Below, one piece after another: positions 43,076 through 52,730 of a DNA stretch of 64,000 nucleotides. Position 1 is the first letter of the stretch. Every line of letters begins with the position of its first letter. The stretch is from Erwinia sorbitola (GTDB taxonomy: Bacteria > Pseudomonadota > Gammaproteobacteria > Enterobacterales > Enterobacteriaceae), in the NCBI RefSeq assembly GCF_009738185.1, contig NZ_CP046509.1:2917501-2981500 (forward strand), given 5' to 3'. The translations under genes and the position numbers were made by a program. Below the pieces are notes generated by a model, which ran no database searches, was not told where the DNA came from, and worked only from the letters and a program-made list of their open reading frames with translations.

Positions 43076-43732
43076 ATGGATCGCATCGTTTCTTCCGCAC
43101 GCGAAAGCTCGTTACTAAGTACGCATCGTGTTCTGCGTAATACCTATTTCCTGCTTGGCCTGACCTTAGCTTTCTCCGCGCTGACGGCTACACTGAGCAC
43201 TGTTTTCGCCCTGCCAGCGCCTGGATTTATACTGATGCTGGCTGGTTTTTACGGTCTGATGTTCCTGACCTATCGTTTAGCTGACAGCCCGGCAGGTATT
43301 CTGGCGGCCTTTGCCTTTACCGGTTTCCTCGGTTACTGCCTTGGCCCGATCCTGAACAGTTTCCTGTCCGCCGGAATGGGTGATGTTATCGGTCTGGCGC
43401 TGGGCGGTACTGCGCTGGTCTTCTTCGGCTGCTCGGCTTATGTGCTGACCACCCGTAAAGACATGTCGTTCCTGTCCGGAATGCTGATGGCAGGCTTTGT
43501 TGTGCTGCTGGTCGCTGTTGTTGCTAATATCTTCCTTAATATTCCTGCTCTGCATATGGCGATCAGTGCACTGTTTGTGCTGTTCTCTACCGGGGCTATT
43601 TTGTGGGAAACCAGCAATATTATTCACGGCGGCGAAACTAACTATATTCGCGCCACCGTCAGCCTGTATGTCTCTATCTACAACATCTTTGTCAGCCTGC
43701 TGAGTCTGCTGGGTATGTCACGCAGTAACTAA
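43076..43732 (+). CDS. yccA: YccA, BI-1-family membrane protein and FtsH modulator
   Basis: A 218-residue inner-membrane protein with seven predicted helices, close to E. coli YccA from the N-terminal VSSARESSLLSTHRVLRNTYFLL to the end YNIFVSLLSLLGM. YccA is both a substrate and an inhibitor of the FtsH protease and can protect SecY when translocons jam. It belongs to the Bax-inhibitor-1 fold family. GAGG lies before the ATG, and a strong terminator follows, so the gene is probably transcribed alone. Confidence 0.97.
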   Translation: MDRIVSSARESSLLSTHRVLRNTYFLLGLTLAFSALTATLSTVFALPAPGFILMLAGFYGLMFLTYRLADSPAGILAAFAFTGFLGYCLGPILNSFLSAGMGDVIGLALGGTALVFFGCSAYVLTTRKDMSFLSGMLMAGFVVLLVAVVANIFLNIPALHMAISALFVLFSTGAILWETSNIIHGGETNYIRATVSLYVSIYNIFVSLLSLLGMSRSN

Positions 43733-43757
43733 GTAAATTGACTGACAGTCATTCTAT

Positions 43758-43783
43758 AAGGCCCCGCACTGCGGGGCTTTATT
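43758..43783 (+). terminator. Terminator of yccA
   Basis: A 7-bp all-GC stem (GCCCCGC, loop ACT) followed by TTTATTTTT, 28 bases after the yccA stop. Confidence 0.9.
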
Positions 43784-43840
43784 TTTGCTGAAGCAAAAGT
43801 TTGGTAAACTGGCCGCAGGTTTACATAGTGAGGTAATACA

Positions 43841-44167
43841 GTGCAGTTTGACGGTAAAGAGATTGAGCGTGACGCGCAGGGATACCTGAAATCTTCCTCA
43901 GCATGGAGTGAGGGGCTGGCTCCGCTGCTGGCGGCTGAAGAAGGGATTGAATTGAGTGAGGCCCACTGGGAAGTGGTGCATTTTGTGCGCGCCTTCTATC
44001 TGGAATTCAACACCTCACCTGCGGTGCGGATGCTGGTAAAAGCGATGGCACAAAAATATGGCGAAGAGAAAGGCAACAGCCGCTATCTGTTCCGGCTGTT
44101 TCCAAAAGGGCCCGCAAAGCAGGCCACTAAAATTGCCGGGCTGCCAAAACCCGCCAAGTGCCTTTAG
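43841..44167 (+). CDS. tusE: TusE sulfur-relay protein
   Basis: A 108-residue DsrC-like protein that takes persulfide sulfur from the TusBCD complex and passes it to MnmA for 2-thiouridine in tRNA. The reactive cysteine is the next-to-last residue (KPAKCL, C107), as in E. coli. Conserved stretches are HWEVVHFVRAFYLEFNTSPAVRMLVKAMA and LFRLFPKGPAKQATKIAGLP. The start codon is GTG with GAGG upstream. It converges with acyP, whose stop lies three bases away. Confidence 0.96.
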   Translation: MQFDGKEIERDAQGYLKSSSAWSEGLAPLLAAEEGIELSEAHWEVVHFVRAFYLEFNTSPAVRMLVKAMAQKYGEEKGNSRYLFRLFPKGPAKQATKIAGLPKPAKCL

Positions 44168-44170
44168 GCG

Positions 44171-44449
44171 TTAAACTGTCGTAAATCCGTGTGGAAGGTG
44201 CGGTGGATGATGTGGTTCCGCCAGCACTTTATCAACGCGGGCGTTGCGTGGCCCGCCTGCTTTCAACCACGCCAGCAGCGCCTCAACCTGTTGTGACTCA
44301 CCGCAGGCCAGCACTTCTACACTGCCATCCTCCAGATTTTTAGCATAACCCGTCACGCCCAGCTCCTTTGCCTGACGCTGAGTGCTGTAGCGAAACCCCA
44401 CTCCCTGAACAAGCCCGTGAACCCATGCCCTGATACAGATGATTGCCAT
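44171..44449 (-). CDS. acyP: Acylphosphatase
   Basis: A 92-residue acylphosphatase hydrolysing carboxyl-phosphate bonds. The catalytic arginine R20 (VQGVGFRYSTQ) and asparagine N38 (GYAKNLEDGSVEV) are present, and GGPRNARV is conserved. The start at 44449 matches E. coli length (92); a longer open frame to 44656 overlaps rlmI on the other strand and is not believed. GGAG lies before the ATG. It converges with tusE and is divergent from rlmI. Confidence 0.95.
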   Translation of the reverse strand: MAIICIRAWVHGLVQGVGFRYSTQRQAKELGVTGYAKNLEDGSVEVLACGESQQVEALLAWLKAGGPRNARVDKVLAEPHHPPHLPHGFTTV

Positions 44450-44537
44450 TTTTTCTCCTCTGACCAACACCGATTGCTTTTTAGCTGTCGGCACCGGACA
44501 ATATCGCCTGATTCTCTGAGTGTAAGCATAGCAAAAT

Positions 44538-45728
44538 ATGACTGTTCGTTTGATTCTTGCCAAAGGACGTGAAAAGTCCTTACTTCGTCGCCATCCGTGG
44601 GTGTTCTCCGGAGCGGTTGCCCGTATAGAAGGTAAAGCCCAGTCTGGTGAAACCATTGATGTTTGTGACAGCCATGGTAAATGGCTGGCGCGTGCCGCAT
44701 GGTCACCGGAATCCCAGATCCGCGCCCGTGTCTGGAGCTGGCAGCAGGACGAGTCGATTGATATCGACTTCTTTGTACGCCGCCTGCGCGCCGCACAGCA
44801 GCTGCGTGACTGGCTGGCCGTGCGCGATAACCTGGACAGCTATCGCCTGATCGCTGGTGAGTCTGATGGCTTACCGGGTATCACTATTGACCGTTTCGGT
44901 AACTTCCTGGTGTTGCAACTGTTATCAGCCGGTGCTGAGTATCAGCGCGCGCCGTTAATCACCGCTCTCCAGACCTGTTACCCGGATTGCGCTATCTACG
45001 ACCGTTCTGATGTCAGCGTGCGCAAAAAAGAGGGACTGGAGCTGACTCAGGGCGTCGTGCTTGGCGACACTCCTCCTGAATTGCTGCCTATTACTGAACA
45101 CGGTATGAAATTGCTGGTCGATATTCAAACCGGACATAAAACCGGTTACTACCTTGATCAGCGTGACAGCCGCCTGGCCACGCGCCGCTATGCAGAAGGC
45201 CGCCGGGTACTGAACTGCTTCTCCTATACCGGAGGCTTCGCAGTTTCGGCGCTAATGGGCAACTGTACAGAAGTGATCAGTGTTGATACTTCACAGGCAG
45301 CTCTGGATGTGGCTCGTCAGAACGTTGAGCTAAACGGTCTGGATGTGAATAAAGCCAAATTCCAGCGCGATGACGTATTCAAATTACTGCGTCGCTATCG
45401 CGAGGAAGGCGAGAAGTTCGATCTGATCATTATGGATCCGCCGAAATTTGTTGAGAATAAAAATCAGCTGATGGGTGCCTGTCGTGGCTACAAAGACATC
45501 AACATGCTGGCGATGCAGTTACTGAACCCAGGCGGGATGTTGATGACCTTCTCATGCTCAGGCCTGATGGCAACCGATCTGTTCCAGAAGATCATTGCTG
45601 ATGCCGCCATTGATGCCCAGCGCGATGTTCAGTTTATTGAGCAGTTCCGTCAGGCAGCCGATCACCCGGTGATCGCCAGCTATCCGGAAGGAATGTATTT
45701 GAAAGGGTTTGCCTGTCGCGTGCTGTGA
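44538..45728 (+). CDS. rlmI: RlmI, 23S rRNA m5C1962 methyltransferase
   Basis: A 396-residue SAM-dependent methyltransferase with an N-terminal PUA domain (RLILAKGREKSLLRRHPWVFSGAV), a short middle domain, and a Rossmann-fold methyltransferase (VLNCFSYTGGFAVSALMG for SAM binding, LIIMDPPKFVENK as the catalytic DPP motif, and TFSCSGLM with the second cysteine). It methylates cytosine 1962 of 23S rRNA. Near full-length identity to E. coli YccW supports the assignment. The ATG has only weak Shine-Dalgarno. Confidence 0.97.
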   Translation: MTVRLILAKGREKSLLRRHPWVFSGAVARIEGKAQSGETIDVCDSHGKWLARAAWSPESQIRARVWSWQQDESIDIDFFVRRLRAAQQLRDWLAVRDNLDSYRLIAGESDGLPGITIDRFGNFLVLQLLSAGAEYQRAPLITALQTCYPDCAIYDRSDVSVRKKEGLELTQGVVLGDTPPELLPITEHGMKLLVDIQTGHKTGYYLDQRDSRLATRRYAEGRRVLNCFSYTGGFAVSALMGNCTEVISVDTSQAALDVARQNVELNGLDVNKAKFQRDDVFKLLRRYREEGEKFDLIIMDPPKFVENKNQLMGACRGYKDINMLAMQLLNPGGMLMTFSCSGLMATDLFQKIIADAAIDAQRDVQFIEQFRQAADHPVIASYPEGMYLKGFACRVL

Positions 45729-45791
45729 CTTGAAAACGCTGTTCTTGCCCCAATATAGAGGAGTAAGTACAAAGTTTCTCAGGAGGTTACG

Positions 45792-46112
45792 ATGATGATT
45801 GCCAGCAAGTTTGGTATCGGACAACAGGTACGCCATCAGCTACTCGGTTTCCTTGGGGTTATCGTTGATGTCGACCCGGAGTACTCTTTAACCGATCCCG
45901 CGATTGAAGAAGTTGAAGGTGGCGAAACGCTCCGCTCCGCCCCCTGGTATCACGTGGTGATGGAAGATGATGATGGGCAGAGGGTGCAAACCTATCTGGC
46001 AGAGGCGCAAATTGCATGGGAATTACCCGGCGAACATCCTGAGCAGTCTTCACTGGATGAACTGGCCGCCACAATTCGTCAGCAGCTTCAGGCTCCAGGT
46101 CTGAGACACTAA
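45792..46112 (+). CDS. hspQ: HspQ heat-shock protein
   Basis: A 106-residue protein of the YccV-like family matching E. coli HspQ (ASKFGIGQQVRHQLLGFLGVIVDVDPEYSL, APWYHVVMEDDDGQRVQTYLAEAQI). HspQ was described as a heat-shock and hemimethylated-DNA-binding protein and as an activator of Lon protease substrate turnover. AGGAGG precedes tandem ATG codons at 45792 and 45795; the second corresponds to the E. coli start. No sigma-32 promoter was confirmed. Confidence 0.95.
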   Translation: MMIASKFGIGQQVRHQLLGFLGVIVDVDPEYSLTDPAIEEVEGGETLRSAPWYHVVMEDDDGQRVQTYLAEAQIAWELPGEHPEQSSLDELAATIRQQLQAPGLRH

Positions 46113-46115
46113 CAG

Positions 46116-46140
46116 AACCCCGCCGACGCGGGGTTTTTTA
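46116..46140. terminator. Terminator between hspQ and yccU
   Basis: An 8-bp stem (AACCCCGC with its complement, loop of 4) followed by six T, directly after the hspQ stop. It may also serve the converging yccU. Confidence 0.88.
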
Positions 46141-46143
46141 TGG

Positions 46144-46557
46144 CTATTTTTCCAGACCCAGACGCGGGATCTCTATTTTCGGACAGCGATCCATCACGAC
46201 CTTTAAGCCCGCTTCTGCTGCCAGAACGGCCGCCTGCTCGTTGATCACTCCAATTTGCAGCCACAGCGACTTCGCCCCAATGGCAATAGCCTCCTGCGCA
46301 ACTCCCCACGCAGCCTCCGCATTGCGAAAGACATCAACCATATCAATACCATGAGGAATATCACTGAGTTCGGCATAGACCTTCTGCCCCAGTAATTCAG
46401 TTCCTGCCAGTTTCGGACTTACCGGGATAACCTCGTACCCCTGAGACAACAGGTAAGCCATCACCCTGTAGCTTGGCCGCGCCGGATTATCACTGGCGCC
46501 CACCAGTGCGATGGTTTTTGTCGATGTCAGAACATCAGCGATGGTCTTATCACTCAT
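46144..46557 (-). CDS. yccU: YccU, CoA-binding-domain protein
   Basis: A 137-residue protein with a Rossmann-like CoA-binding domain (TIALVGASDNPARPSYRVMAYLLSQG) and the conserved WLQIGVINEQAA and VVMDRCPKIEIPRL segments, matching E. coli YccU. It resembles the CoA-binding part of succinyl-CoA ligase alpha but lacks the catalytic half, and its function is unknown. The ATG at 46557 with GGAGG in front gives the E. coli length. The earlier GTG in the same frame is not supported. Confidence 0.94.
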   Translation of the reverse strand: MSDKTIADVLTSTKTIALVGASDNPARPSYRVMAYLLSQGYEVIPVSPKLAGTELLGQKVYAELSDIPHGIDMVDVFRNAEAAWGVAQEAIAIGAKSLWLQIGVINEQAAVLAAEAGLKVVMDRCPKIEIPRLGLEK

Positions 46558-46746
46558 TGTTGCCTCCATTTGCCTTACTGGCGTTGTTGTCGCTAAGTGT
46601 GGCTTATTCACCACATTAAAAAACGCAACCTATGCGATTCTTGATTTATAGCACGATTAAGTATTTTTAAATGTTAATATGCTGGCATACTGAAAGACTT
46701 TGATACATTCAAACTCTTTAATATCCTTTACCCTGCTGGAGAAACA

Positions 46747-47388
46747 ATGAAGCTGCGTATGGTCATCACCGGGCTGATAGCGATGCTGATTGCCGCAACC
46801 TCACAGGCAACGACGCTGAAGCTTTCTACCGATATTGACCTGCTGGTACTGGATGGGCATAAAATTTCAGGGTCACTGCTAAGAGGTGCTGAAGGCCTCG
46901 AACTGGAACGAGGCGAACATCAGTTACTGTTTCGCGTCGAGCGCACGGTAAGCCGCAATGCACAGGACACGGTAAACTGGATATCAGTGCCTCAGATCGT
47001 CACGTTTACCGCCCGTACCAAGTCGGTCATTATCCAGCTGCCAGCATTGCAGACTTTGCGTGATGGCAAACTTTTTGATAAAAAACCGCAAATTACTCTG
47101 GTTGATGAGCACGGTGCCGAAGTCAGCAGTAAACATGACACGCTTCATCCGCAGGCTCAGGGTAACCTTGAACAGGCGATGGTGCAGTATAACCTCGAAG
47201 GTCACGCAGCCTCCGTGCAACGTTTTGCCCAGCCGTTACGTCGCACCTCGCAAGCCGCTTCTGTTGAGCCAGATATAACAAACCATCAGCACCCGGCTGA
47301 ACGTATGCTGCGACTCTGGTACCTTCAGGTTGATTCTGCAACCCGTCAACGATTTGTGATGTTGATGAATGCCCTGCATACCAGTTGA
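46747..47388 (+). CDS. yccT: YccT (CsgI), DUF2057 periplasmic protein
   Basis: A 213-residue exported protein with a signal peptide of about 21 residues (MKLRMVITGLIAMLIAATSQA) and the DUF2057 domain (LVLDGHKISGSLLRGAEGLELERGEHQLLFRVE). E. coli YccT has been reported as a periplasmic inhibitor of curli assembly and renamed CsgI. No curli genes lie in this window, so whether that role applies here is open. GGAG precedes the ATG. The gene is followed by mgsA after 80 bases. Confidence 0.92.
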   Translation: MKLRMVITGLIAMLIAATSQATTLKLSTDIDLLVLDGHKISGSLLRGAEGLELERGEHQLLFRVERTVSRNAQDTVNWISVPQIVTFTARTKSVIIQLPALQTLRDGKLFDKKPQITLVDEHGAEVSSKHDTLHPQAQGNLEQAMVQYNLEGHAASVQRFAQPLRRTSQAASVEPDITNHQHPAERMLRLWYLQVDSATRQRFVMLMNALHTS

Positions 47389-47468
47389 TATCCAATTATA
47401 CCCGGCGCTACACTCACCCTTCTGTTTACTTGTTCCTATTGCCCGACCCTACCCAACCAGGATACTGA

Positions 47469-47927
47469 ATGGATCAGACAACCCGCACTCTACAGCCCCA
47501 AAAACACATTGCCCTGGTGGCTCACGACCACTGTAAAAATGCTTTAATGCAGTGGGTAGATGTTCATAAAGAGCAGTTGCAGCACCACACTCTTTACGCC
47601 ACAGGAACCACCGGGAACCTCGTACAGCGCGCCACCGGTTTGCCGGTAACGGCGATGCTTAGTGGCCCGATGGGAGGCGATCAACAGGTCGGTGCGTTGA
47701 TTTCGGAAGGGAAAATTGATGTGCTGATTTTCTTCTGGGATCCATTAAATGCCGTACCACACGATCCTGATGTAAAAGCGCTGCTACGCCTGGCGACCGT
47801 ATGGAACATTCCGGTGGCCACTAACCGCGCAACCGCTGACTTTATTATCCAGTCCCCACTCTTTGCCCGGCAGGTGGATATTCAAATCCCGGATTATGAA
47901 CGTTATCTGCAAGAGCGCCTGAAATAA
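47469..47927 (+). CDS. mgsA: Methylglyoxal synthase
   Basis: A 152-residue enzyme converting dihydroxyacetone phosphate to methylglyoxal and phosphate, a bypass used when phosphate is short. The active-site residues known in E. coli are present at the same numbers: H19, D71, D91, H98 and D101 (VAHDHCKN, GPMGGDQQVG, FFWDPLNAVPHDPDV). It converges with helD, leaving 15 bases between stop codons, with no clear terminator hairpin. Confidence 0.97.
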   Translation: MDQTTRTLQPQKHIALVAHDHCKNALMQWVDVHKEQLQHHTLYATGTTGNLVQRATGLPVTAMLSGPMGGDQQVGALISEGKIDVLIFFWDPLNAVPHDPDVKALLRLATVWNIPVATNRATADFIIQSPLFARQVDIQIPDYERYLQERLK

Positions 47928-47942
47928 TCCAGGCGCTGGCTG

Positions 47943-49997
47943 TCAGGGTTTGCGCAATACCGGCACGCCCTGACGGCTAAATTCTGCTACAAATACCGAT
48001 GGATGGGCACGATCGTACAACAACCACACCTGCTGCTTCGCACGCGTTATGGCAACATAGGCCAGCCTGCGTTCCTCTGCGTCCGGGAAATCTTCCGGTG
48101 CTGGTAACAGCGCATCTTCCATCACTGACTCCCTTGCCGCTGCCGGAAATCCCTCTTTACCCTCTGACAAGCCCAAAATAATGACGTAATCCGCCTGCTG
48201 TCCTTTACTGGCATGAATAGTCATAAAACCGATATTGAGCTTAGGCCAGCGGGTCGCGGCTTTATCCAGAATATCCGGTCGCAGATGGTGATAGCGTGCC
48301 AGTACCAGGATCCTCTCACCGACTGTAGCATAGCCGCTAAGTTTATTTATCAGTGCTTCCAACTGCTCTTCAGGCAACAGCGAAATCGCCTTTTTGTTAC
48401 CCTTGCTCAGGCTGTTAAGCGGCTTTTTTAATTGATGAGGATTACTCTGAACAAAAGTATTGGCTATTTCGCCAATGCGCTGGTTAAAGCGGTAAGTCGT
48501 ATCCAGAACACAGCGTTCTCCTTCACCGAAATGATGATGGAAAGCGGTAGTTAAGCTCATTTCAGCGCCGCTAAAACGATAGATGGCCTGCCAGTCATCC
48601 CCTACTGCAAACAGTGTGGTTTGTGTATTCTGACGGCGCAGTGCTGCCAGCAGTGCCGCGCGCTGTGGCGATATATCCTGAAATTCATCAACAAGAATAT
48701 GCTTCCAGGGGCTGATAAATCGCCCTTTATCGAGAATATTTACCGCCTGATGAATCAGTCCGGCGAAATCAACCGCACCCTCTTCTTTCAGCGCTGCCTT
48801 CCAGGCCTTCATTAGAGGTGCCATCAGTTTTACCCGTTTACTGAACAGGTCGCGAACCTCTTCTGGCGCGCTGTCGATCATCGCGGCCTGCGCTCCACCA
48901 TGCATGCGCATCAACCCCAGCCAGCGCTCCAGTCGGCTGGAAAGCCTGCGTGCGAGGCCATCATCCTGCCAAAAACTGCCTTCACTCAGCTCCCACTCCA
49001 GCTCATCTGTCAGCCACTGACGCCAGCCGTTTGCATGTGCTTTTTTCTCATTACACTGCTGCCGCCAGGTATCAATTAATAATTTTTGGCGCAGCCCGTG
49101 ATCGGTCTCAAGCTTGCTAACAGTCGGGGCTTTGTTACTGCCCTGCTGAATAATGTGCAGAGCAAGAGAATGAAAGGTGCGCGCCTGAATATCATCAGTA
49201 TGAAGGCGCGCTTTAATACGTTCATTCATCTCGTCAGCAGCCTTGCGACCAAAGGCCAGCAGCAGGATCTGCCCTGCACTGGCCTGACGGCGCATCATCA
49301 GCCAGCCAGCCCTTGCCACCAGCACTGAGGTTTTACCACTACCCGCCCCGGCCAGAACCAGTACAGCATCCTCGTCATTAACCACAGAGCGTGCCTGCGA
49401 TGTATTCAGCGGCGATGTTTCCACCTGATTGAAGAAGTCCGCGTGCTGTTCCAGCATACGGTTAGTCCATTCATTATTACGCTGAACGCGTCGGGCATCG
49501 CTGTTATTCAACCATTGCAGGCAATACAGGTAGGGTTCACGACAGTTGTCAAACTCATCCAGGCGATCGGCTGGAAGCGGCACGGCATCAAATGCTTTAC
49601 GGATCGCCAGTTGCCAGGCTGTGATGTCGCTGCGTTTGAGCCATTTATCCTGCCGCTCTCCCTGCTGGATTTGTAGCTGTTGCTCTAACAGCACGCTGGC
49701 TGAGACCTCGCTCATTTCCCTGCTCCACTGCTGCCACTCCTGGCTGAGATAGTGGAAAAAACGCTGTGTTTCACTCCACTCGGTACCATGCAGACGGACT
49801 ACTTTTTCATCGGGCAGCGTAAATTCAAGCTCACCCCATACCAGCCCGCGCTTACACTTAATTGCCAGCAGCTGATTGAATGGGATCAGGTACTCATGTT
49901 TTTCACCGCTGACCTCTACACCTGCGGTCAAAAGCCGCACCCGGTTATAGGGATGCTGTGCCAGATGTTTACCCAACGATGTTGCTTTCAGTTCCAT
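47943..49997 (-). CDS. helD: DNA helicase IV
   Basis: A 684-residue UvrD-type superfamily I helicase. Residues 1-190 are the HelD-specific N-terminal region. Walker A is AGAGSGKTSVLVARAGWL near residue 219, Walker B and motif II are in HILVDEFQDISP, motif III AVGDDWQAIYRFSGAE, and motif V/VI near the end (NIGFMTIHASKGQQADYVIILGL, RRLAYVAITRAKQQVWLL). It unwinds DNA 3' to 5' and has been tied to RecF-type recombination. It is divergent from yccF. Full length, no damage. Confidence 0.97.
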   Translation of the reverse strand: MELKATSLGKHLAQHPYNRVRLLTAGVEVSGEKHEYLIPFNQLLAIKCKRGLVWGELEFTLPDEKVVRLHGTEWSETQRFFHYLSQEWQQWSREMSEVSASVLLEQQLQIQQGERQDKWLKRSDITAWQLAIRKAFDAVPLPADRLDEFDNCREPYLYCLQWLNNSDARRVQRNNEWTNRMLEQHADFFNQVETSPLNTSQARSVVNDEDAVLVLAGAGSGKTSVLVARAGWLMMRRQASAGQILLLAFGRKAADEMNERIKARLHTDDIQARTFHSLALHIIQQGSNKAPTVSKLETDHGLRQKLLIDTWRQQCNEKKAHANGWRQWLTDELEWELSEGSFWQDDGLARRLSSRLERWLGLMRMHGGAQAAMIDSAPEEVRDLFSKRVKLMAPLMKAWKAALKEEGAVDFAGLIHQAVNILDKGRFISPWKHILVDEFQDISPQRAALLAALRRQNTQTTLFAVGDDWQAIYRFSGAEMSLTTAFHHHFGEGERCVLDTTYRFNQRIGEIANTFVQSNPHQLKKPLNSLSKGNKKAISLLPEEQLEALINKLSGYATVGERILVLARYHHLRPDILDKAATRWPKLNIGFMTIHASKGQQADYVIILGLSEGKEGFPAAARESVMEDALLPAPEDFPDAEERRLAYVAITRAKQQVWLLYDRAHPSVFVAEFSRQGVPVLRKP

Positions 49998-50132
49998 TAC
50001 GGTGCCCTGGCTGCGGTTATTTTCATCATCAGACAGTTTAACTGGCAGACGTGTACCTCTCCAGTGCTAAAACACGTTACAATCAAGCAATTGTCGCTTA
50101 TTAACCGTTATCAGCTAAAGGTGAACTCGTTT

Positions 50133-50579
50133 ATGCGCACCGTTTTAAATATTCTTAATTTTGTGCTGGGTGGATTTCTCACCACGTTTTCCTGGCTGCT
50201 GGCCACACTGGTAAGCATTATTTTTATCTTTACCTTGCCGCTGACTCGCTCCTGCTGGGAAATTACCAAACTGTCTTTATTCCCTTATGGTAACGAAGCA
50301 GTACATGTTGATGAACTGAATCCTTCTGGAAAAAATGCACTGCTAAACTCGGGCGGCACGCTGCTGAACATTTTATGGCTGATCTTTTTTGGCTGGTGGC
50401 TGTGCGTTATGCACATAATGGCAGGCATTGCACAATGCATTACCATTATTGGTATTCCCGTGGGGATCGCGAACTTCAAAATTGCTGCGATTGCTCTGTG
50501 GCCAGTTGGTCGCCGCGTTGTTTCTGTCGAGGTCGCGCAGGCGGCTCGCGAAGCGAACGCACGTGCACGTTTTCGCTAA
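50133..50579 (+). CDS. yccF: YccF inner-membrane protein
   Basis: A 148-residue membrane protein of the DUF307/YccF family, same length as E. coli YccF, with two copies of the motif around GGxxxxxxW: NFVLGGFLTTFSWLLATLV near the start and NILWLIFFGWWLCVMHIMAGIAQCITIIGIPVGIANF later. A longer open frame upstream (from 49752) overlaps helD and is not believed. It is followed after nine bases by yccS, so the two are cotranscribed. Function unknown. Confidence 0.92.
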   Translation: MRTVLNILNFVLGGFLTTFSWLLATLVSIIFIFTLPLTRSCWEITKLSLFPYGNEAVHVDELNPSGKNALLNSGGTLLNILWLIFFGWWLCVMHIMAGIAQCITIIGIPVGIANFKIAAIALWPVGRRVVSVEVAQAAREANARARFR

Positions 50580-50588
50580 GTCACAGCA

Positions 50589-52730
50589 ATGAATAAAAAC
50601 ATGATCGGCAATCTGCGACGCTACGCGTTCAACAGTACCTGGTTGTATAACATCCGCATTACCCTGGCGCTGGCAGGCACCACTGCTGTGCCATGGTGGC
50701 TGCATCAAATCACCTGGACCATCCCGCTGACGCTGGGTGTCGTTGCAGCTGCGCTAACAGACCTGGACGATCGTCTGGCCGGACGATTGCGTAATTTGTT
50801 AATCACACTGGTCTGCTTTTGTATTGCTTCAGTGTCAGTGGAATTACTTTTCCCTCACCCCTGGCTGTTTATAGTCGGGCTGGCGATATCCAGTTGGGGA
50901 TTTATTTTGCTCGGAGCGTTGGGCCCGCGCTACGCTACGATCGCCTTCGGTGCACTACTGATCGCAATCTATACCATGTTGGGCATTAATTTATTTCCGC
51001 AGTGGTATTTACAACCTGCCCTGCTGTTGCTGGGGGCGGTGTGGTACAACCTGCTGACGTTATCCGGGCATCTGCTGTTCCCTATACGTCCTTTGCAGGA
51101 AAATATATCTCGCTGCTTTGCGCAACTGGCACGCTACCTTGAAGCCAAAGCAAACCTGTTCGATCCTGATATTGAAGATGACGATCGCCAAACGCTGGTG
51201 GATGTGGCAATGGCCAACAGCCAGTTAGTTACCCTGCTTAACCAGGCAAAAGCCTCGATTCAGTCACGCCTGCGAGGAGATCGTGGTCAGCGCGGAACCC
51301 GCCGGACTCTGCACTACTATTTCGTTGCCCAGGATATCCATGAGCGCGCCAGCTCTTCGCACGTTGAGTATCACGCGTTGCGTAAAGCCTGGGGTTCCAG
51401 TGATATTTTGTTCCGTTTCCAGCGCCTGCTGTCGCTTCAGGCTCAGGCCTGTCAGCGACTCTCACGCTCAATTTTGCTGCGTGAACCCTACCAGCATAAT
51501 GCACGCTTCGAGAAAGTTTTTGTTAATCTCAACGCTGCGCTGCATCGGCTTGCAGTCGAGCAGCCTGACAGTGCAGAGGTCAAGGCGATGACCTATCTGC
51601 TTAACAATTTGAAAGCGATCGATGCCCAACTCGCTACCATCGAATCAGAGCAGATCCTGGCTGAGGGCAGTACATACAACGATCAGACACTTTCCAGCGA
51701 AGGACTGAAAGGCTGGAGCGATGTTCGCCTGCGTTTGAGCCGCCATCTTAGCCCGGAGTCTGCGCTGTTCCGTCATGCGGTGCGCATGTCGCTGCTGTTG
51801 TGTGCAGGCTATGGCATTATCCAGATTACCGGCTTACAGCACGGCTACTGGATATTGCTAACCAGTCTGTTTGTCTGCCAGCCTAATTACAGTGCAACTC
51901 GCCGACGCCTGGCGCTACGTATTATTGGTACGCTGGCCGGTATAGTGCTTGGGCTGCCGCTCCTTTGGCTGGTTCCGTCTATTGAAGGCCAGCTGATGAT
52001 GATTGTCGTCACCGGTGTCCTGTTCTTTGCGTTTCGCAATGTACAATATGCACATGCAACCATGTTTATCACCCTGCTGGTATTGCTGTGTTTCAACCTG
52101 CTGGGAGAAGGCTTTGAGGTTGCCCTGCCACGAATTGTTGATACGCTGATTGGCTGCGGTATTGCCTGGCTGGCAGTGACATTTATCTGGCCTGACTGGC
52201 GTTTCCGCCGACTTTCTGCCGTTGCTGAACGAACTCTGAATGCCAACTGCCGCTATCTGGATGCCATTTTGGTGCAATATCACCAGGGAAAAGATAACCG
52301 GCTGGATTATCGTATTGCCCGGCGCGATGCTCATAATGGCGATGCGGAGCTGGCATCCGTCGTTTCAAATATGTCGGTAGAAAATAAATCCGATCAGGCG
52401 CTTCGGGAAGCGGCTTTCCGGCTGCTATGCCTTAACCATTCGTTCCTGAGCTATATTTCTGCTCTCGGTGCACATCGCGAAAAGCTGGAAAGCGATGCCA
52501 TGCTGCAACTAATGGATGACGCTGTCTGTTATGTCGATGATATCCTCCATATCGACATCGTCGATGAAGCGAAAGCACAGCGCATGATGGATAGCCTGGC
52601 GGAACGCATTCAGCACAGTAAAGCCAATGCCGAAACGAAAGAGCCACTGGTATTGCAACAGGTTGGCTTACTGGTGGCCCTATTGCCTGAAATTGCGCGC
52701 CTGAAAAAGCAGATTTCCCTGCATAGCTAA
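50589..52730 (+). CDS. yccS: YccS, FUSC-family inner-membrane protein
   Basis: A 713-residue protein of the YccS/YhfK branch of the aromatic-acid exporter/FUSC family. It has two sets of membrane helices (about residues 15-160 and 395-540) separated by a soluble helical domain. Conserved pieces include TWTIPLTLGVVAAALTDLDDRLAGRLRN and ITGLQHGYWILLTSLFVCQPNYSATRRRL. The substrate and function are unknown. Its stop codon overlaps that of sxy on the opposite strand, so the two genes converge with no spacer. Confidence 0.93.
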   Translation: MNKNMIGNLRRYAFNSTWLYNIRITLALAGTTAVPWWLHQITWTIPLTLGVVAAALTDLDDRLAGRLRNLLITLVCFCIASVSVELLFPHPWLFIVGLAISSWGFILLGALGPRYATIAFGALLIAIYTMLGINLFPQWYLQPALLLLGAVWYNLLTLSGHLLFPIRPLQENISRCFAQLARYLEAKANLFDPDIEDDDRQTLVDVAMANSQLVTLLNQAKASIQSRLRGDRGQRGTRRTLHYYFVAQDIHERASSSHVEYHALRKAWGSSDILFRFQRLLSLQAQACQRLSRSILLREPYQHNARFEKVFVNLNAALHRLAVEQPDSAEVKAMTYLLNNLKAIDAQLATIESEQILAEGSTYNDQTLSSEGLKGWSDVRLRLSRHLSPESALFRHAVRMSLLLCAGYGIIQITGLQHGYWILLTSLFVCQPNYSATRRRLALRIIGTLAGIVLGLPLLWLVPSIEGQLMMIVVTGVLFFAFRNVQYAHATMFITLLVLLCFNLLGEGFEVALPRIVDTLIGCGIAWLAVTFIWPDWRFRRLSAVAERTLNANCRYLDAILVQYHQGKDNRLDYRIARRDAHNGDAELASVVSNMSVENKSDQALREAAFRLLCLNHSFLSYISALGAHREKLESDAMLQLMDDAVCYVDDILHIDIVDEAKAQRMMDSLAERIQHSKANAETKEPLVLQQVGLLVALLPEIARLKKQISLHS

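Noticed and set aside
49752..50132. Long upstream extension of yccF
   Set aside because: It lies antisense to helD; the start at 50133 gives the E. coli YccF length.
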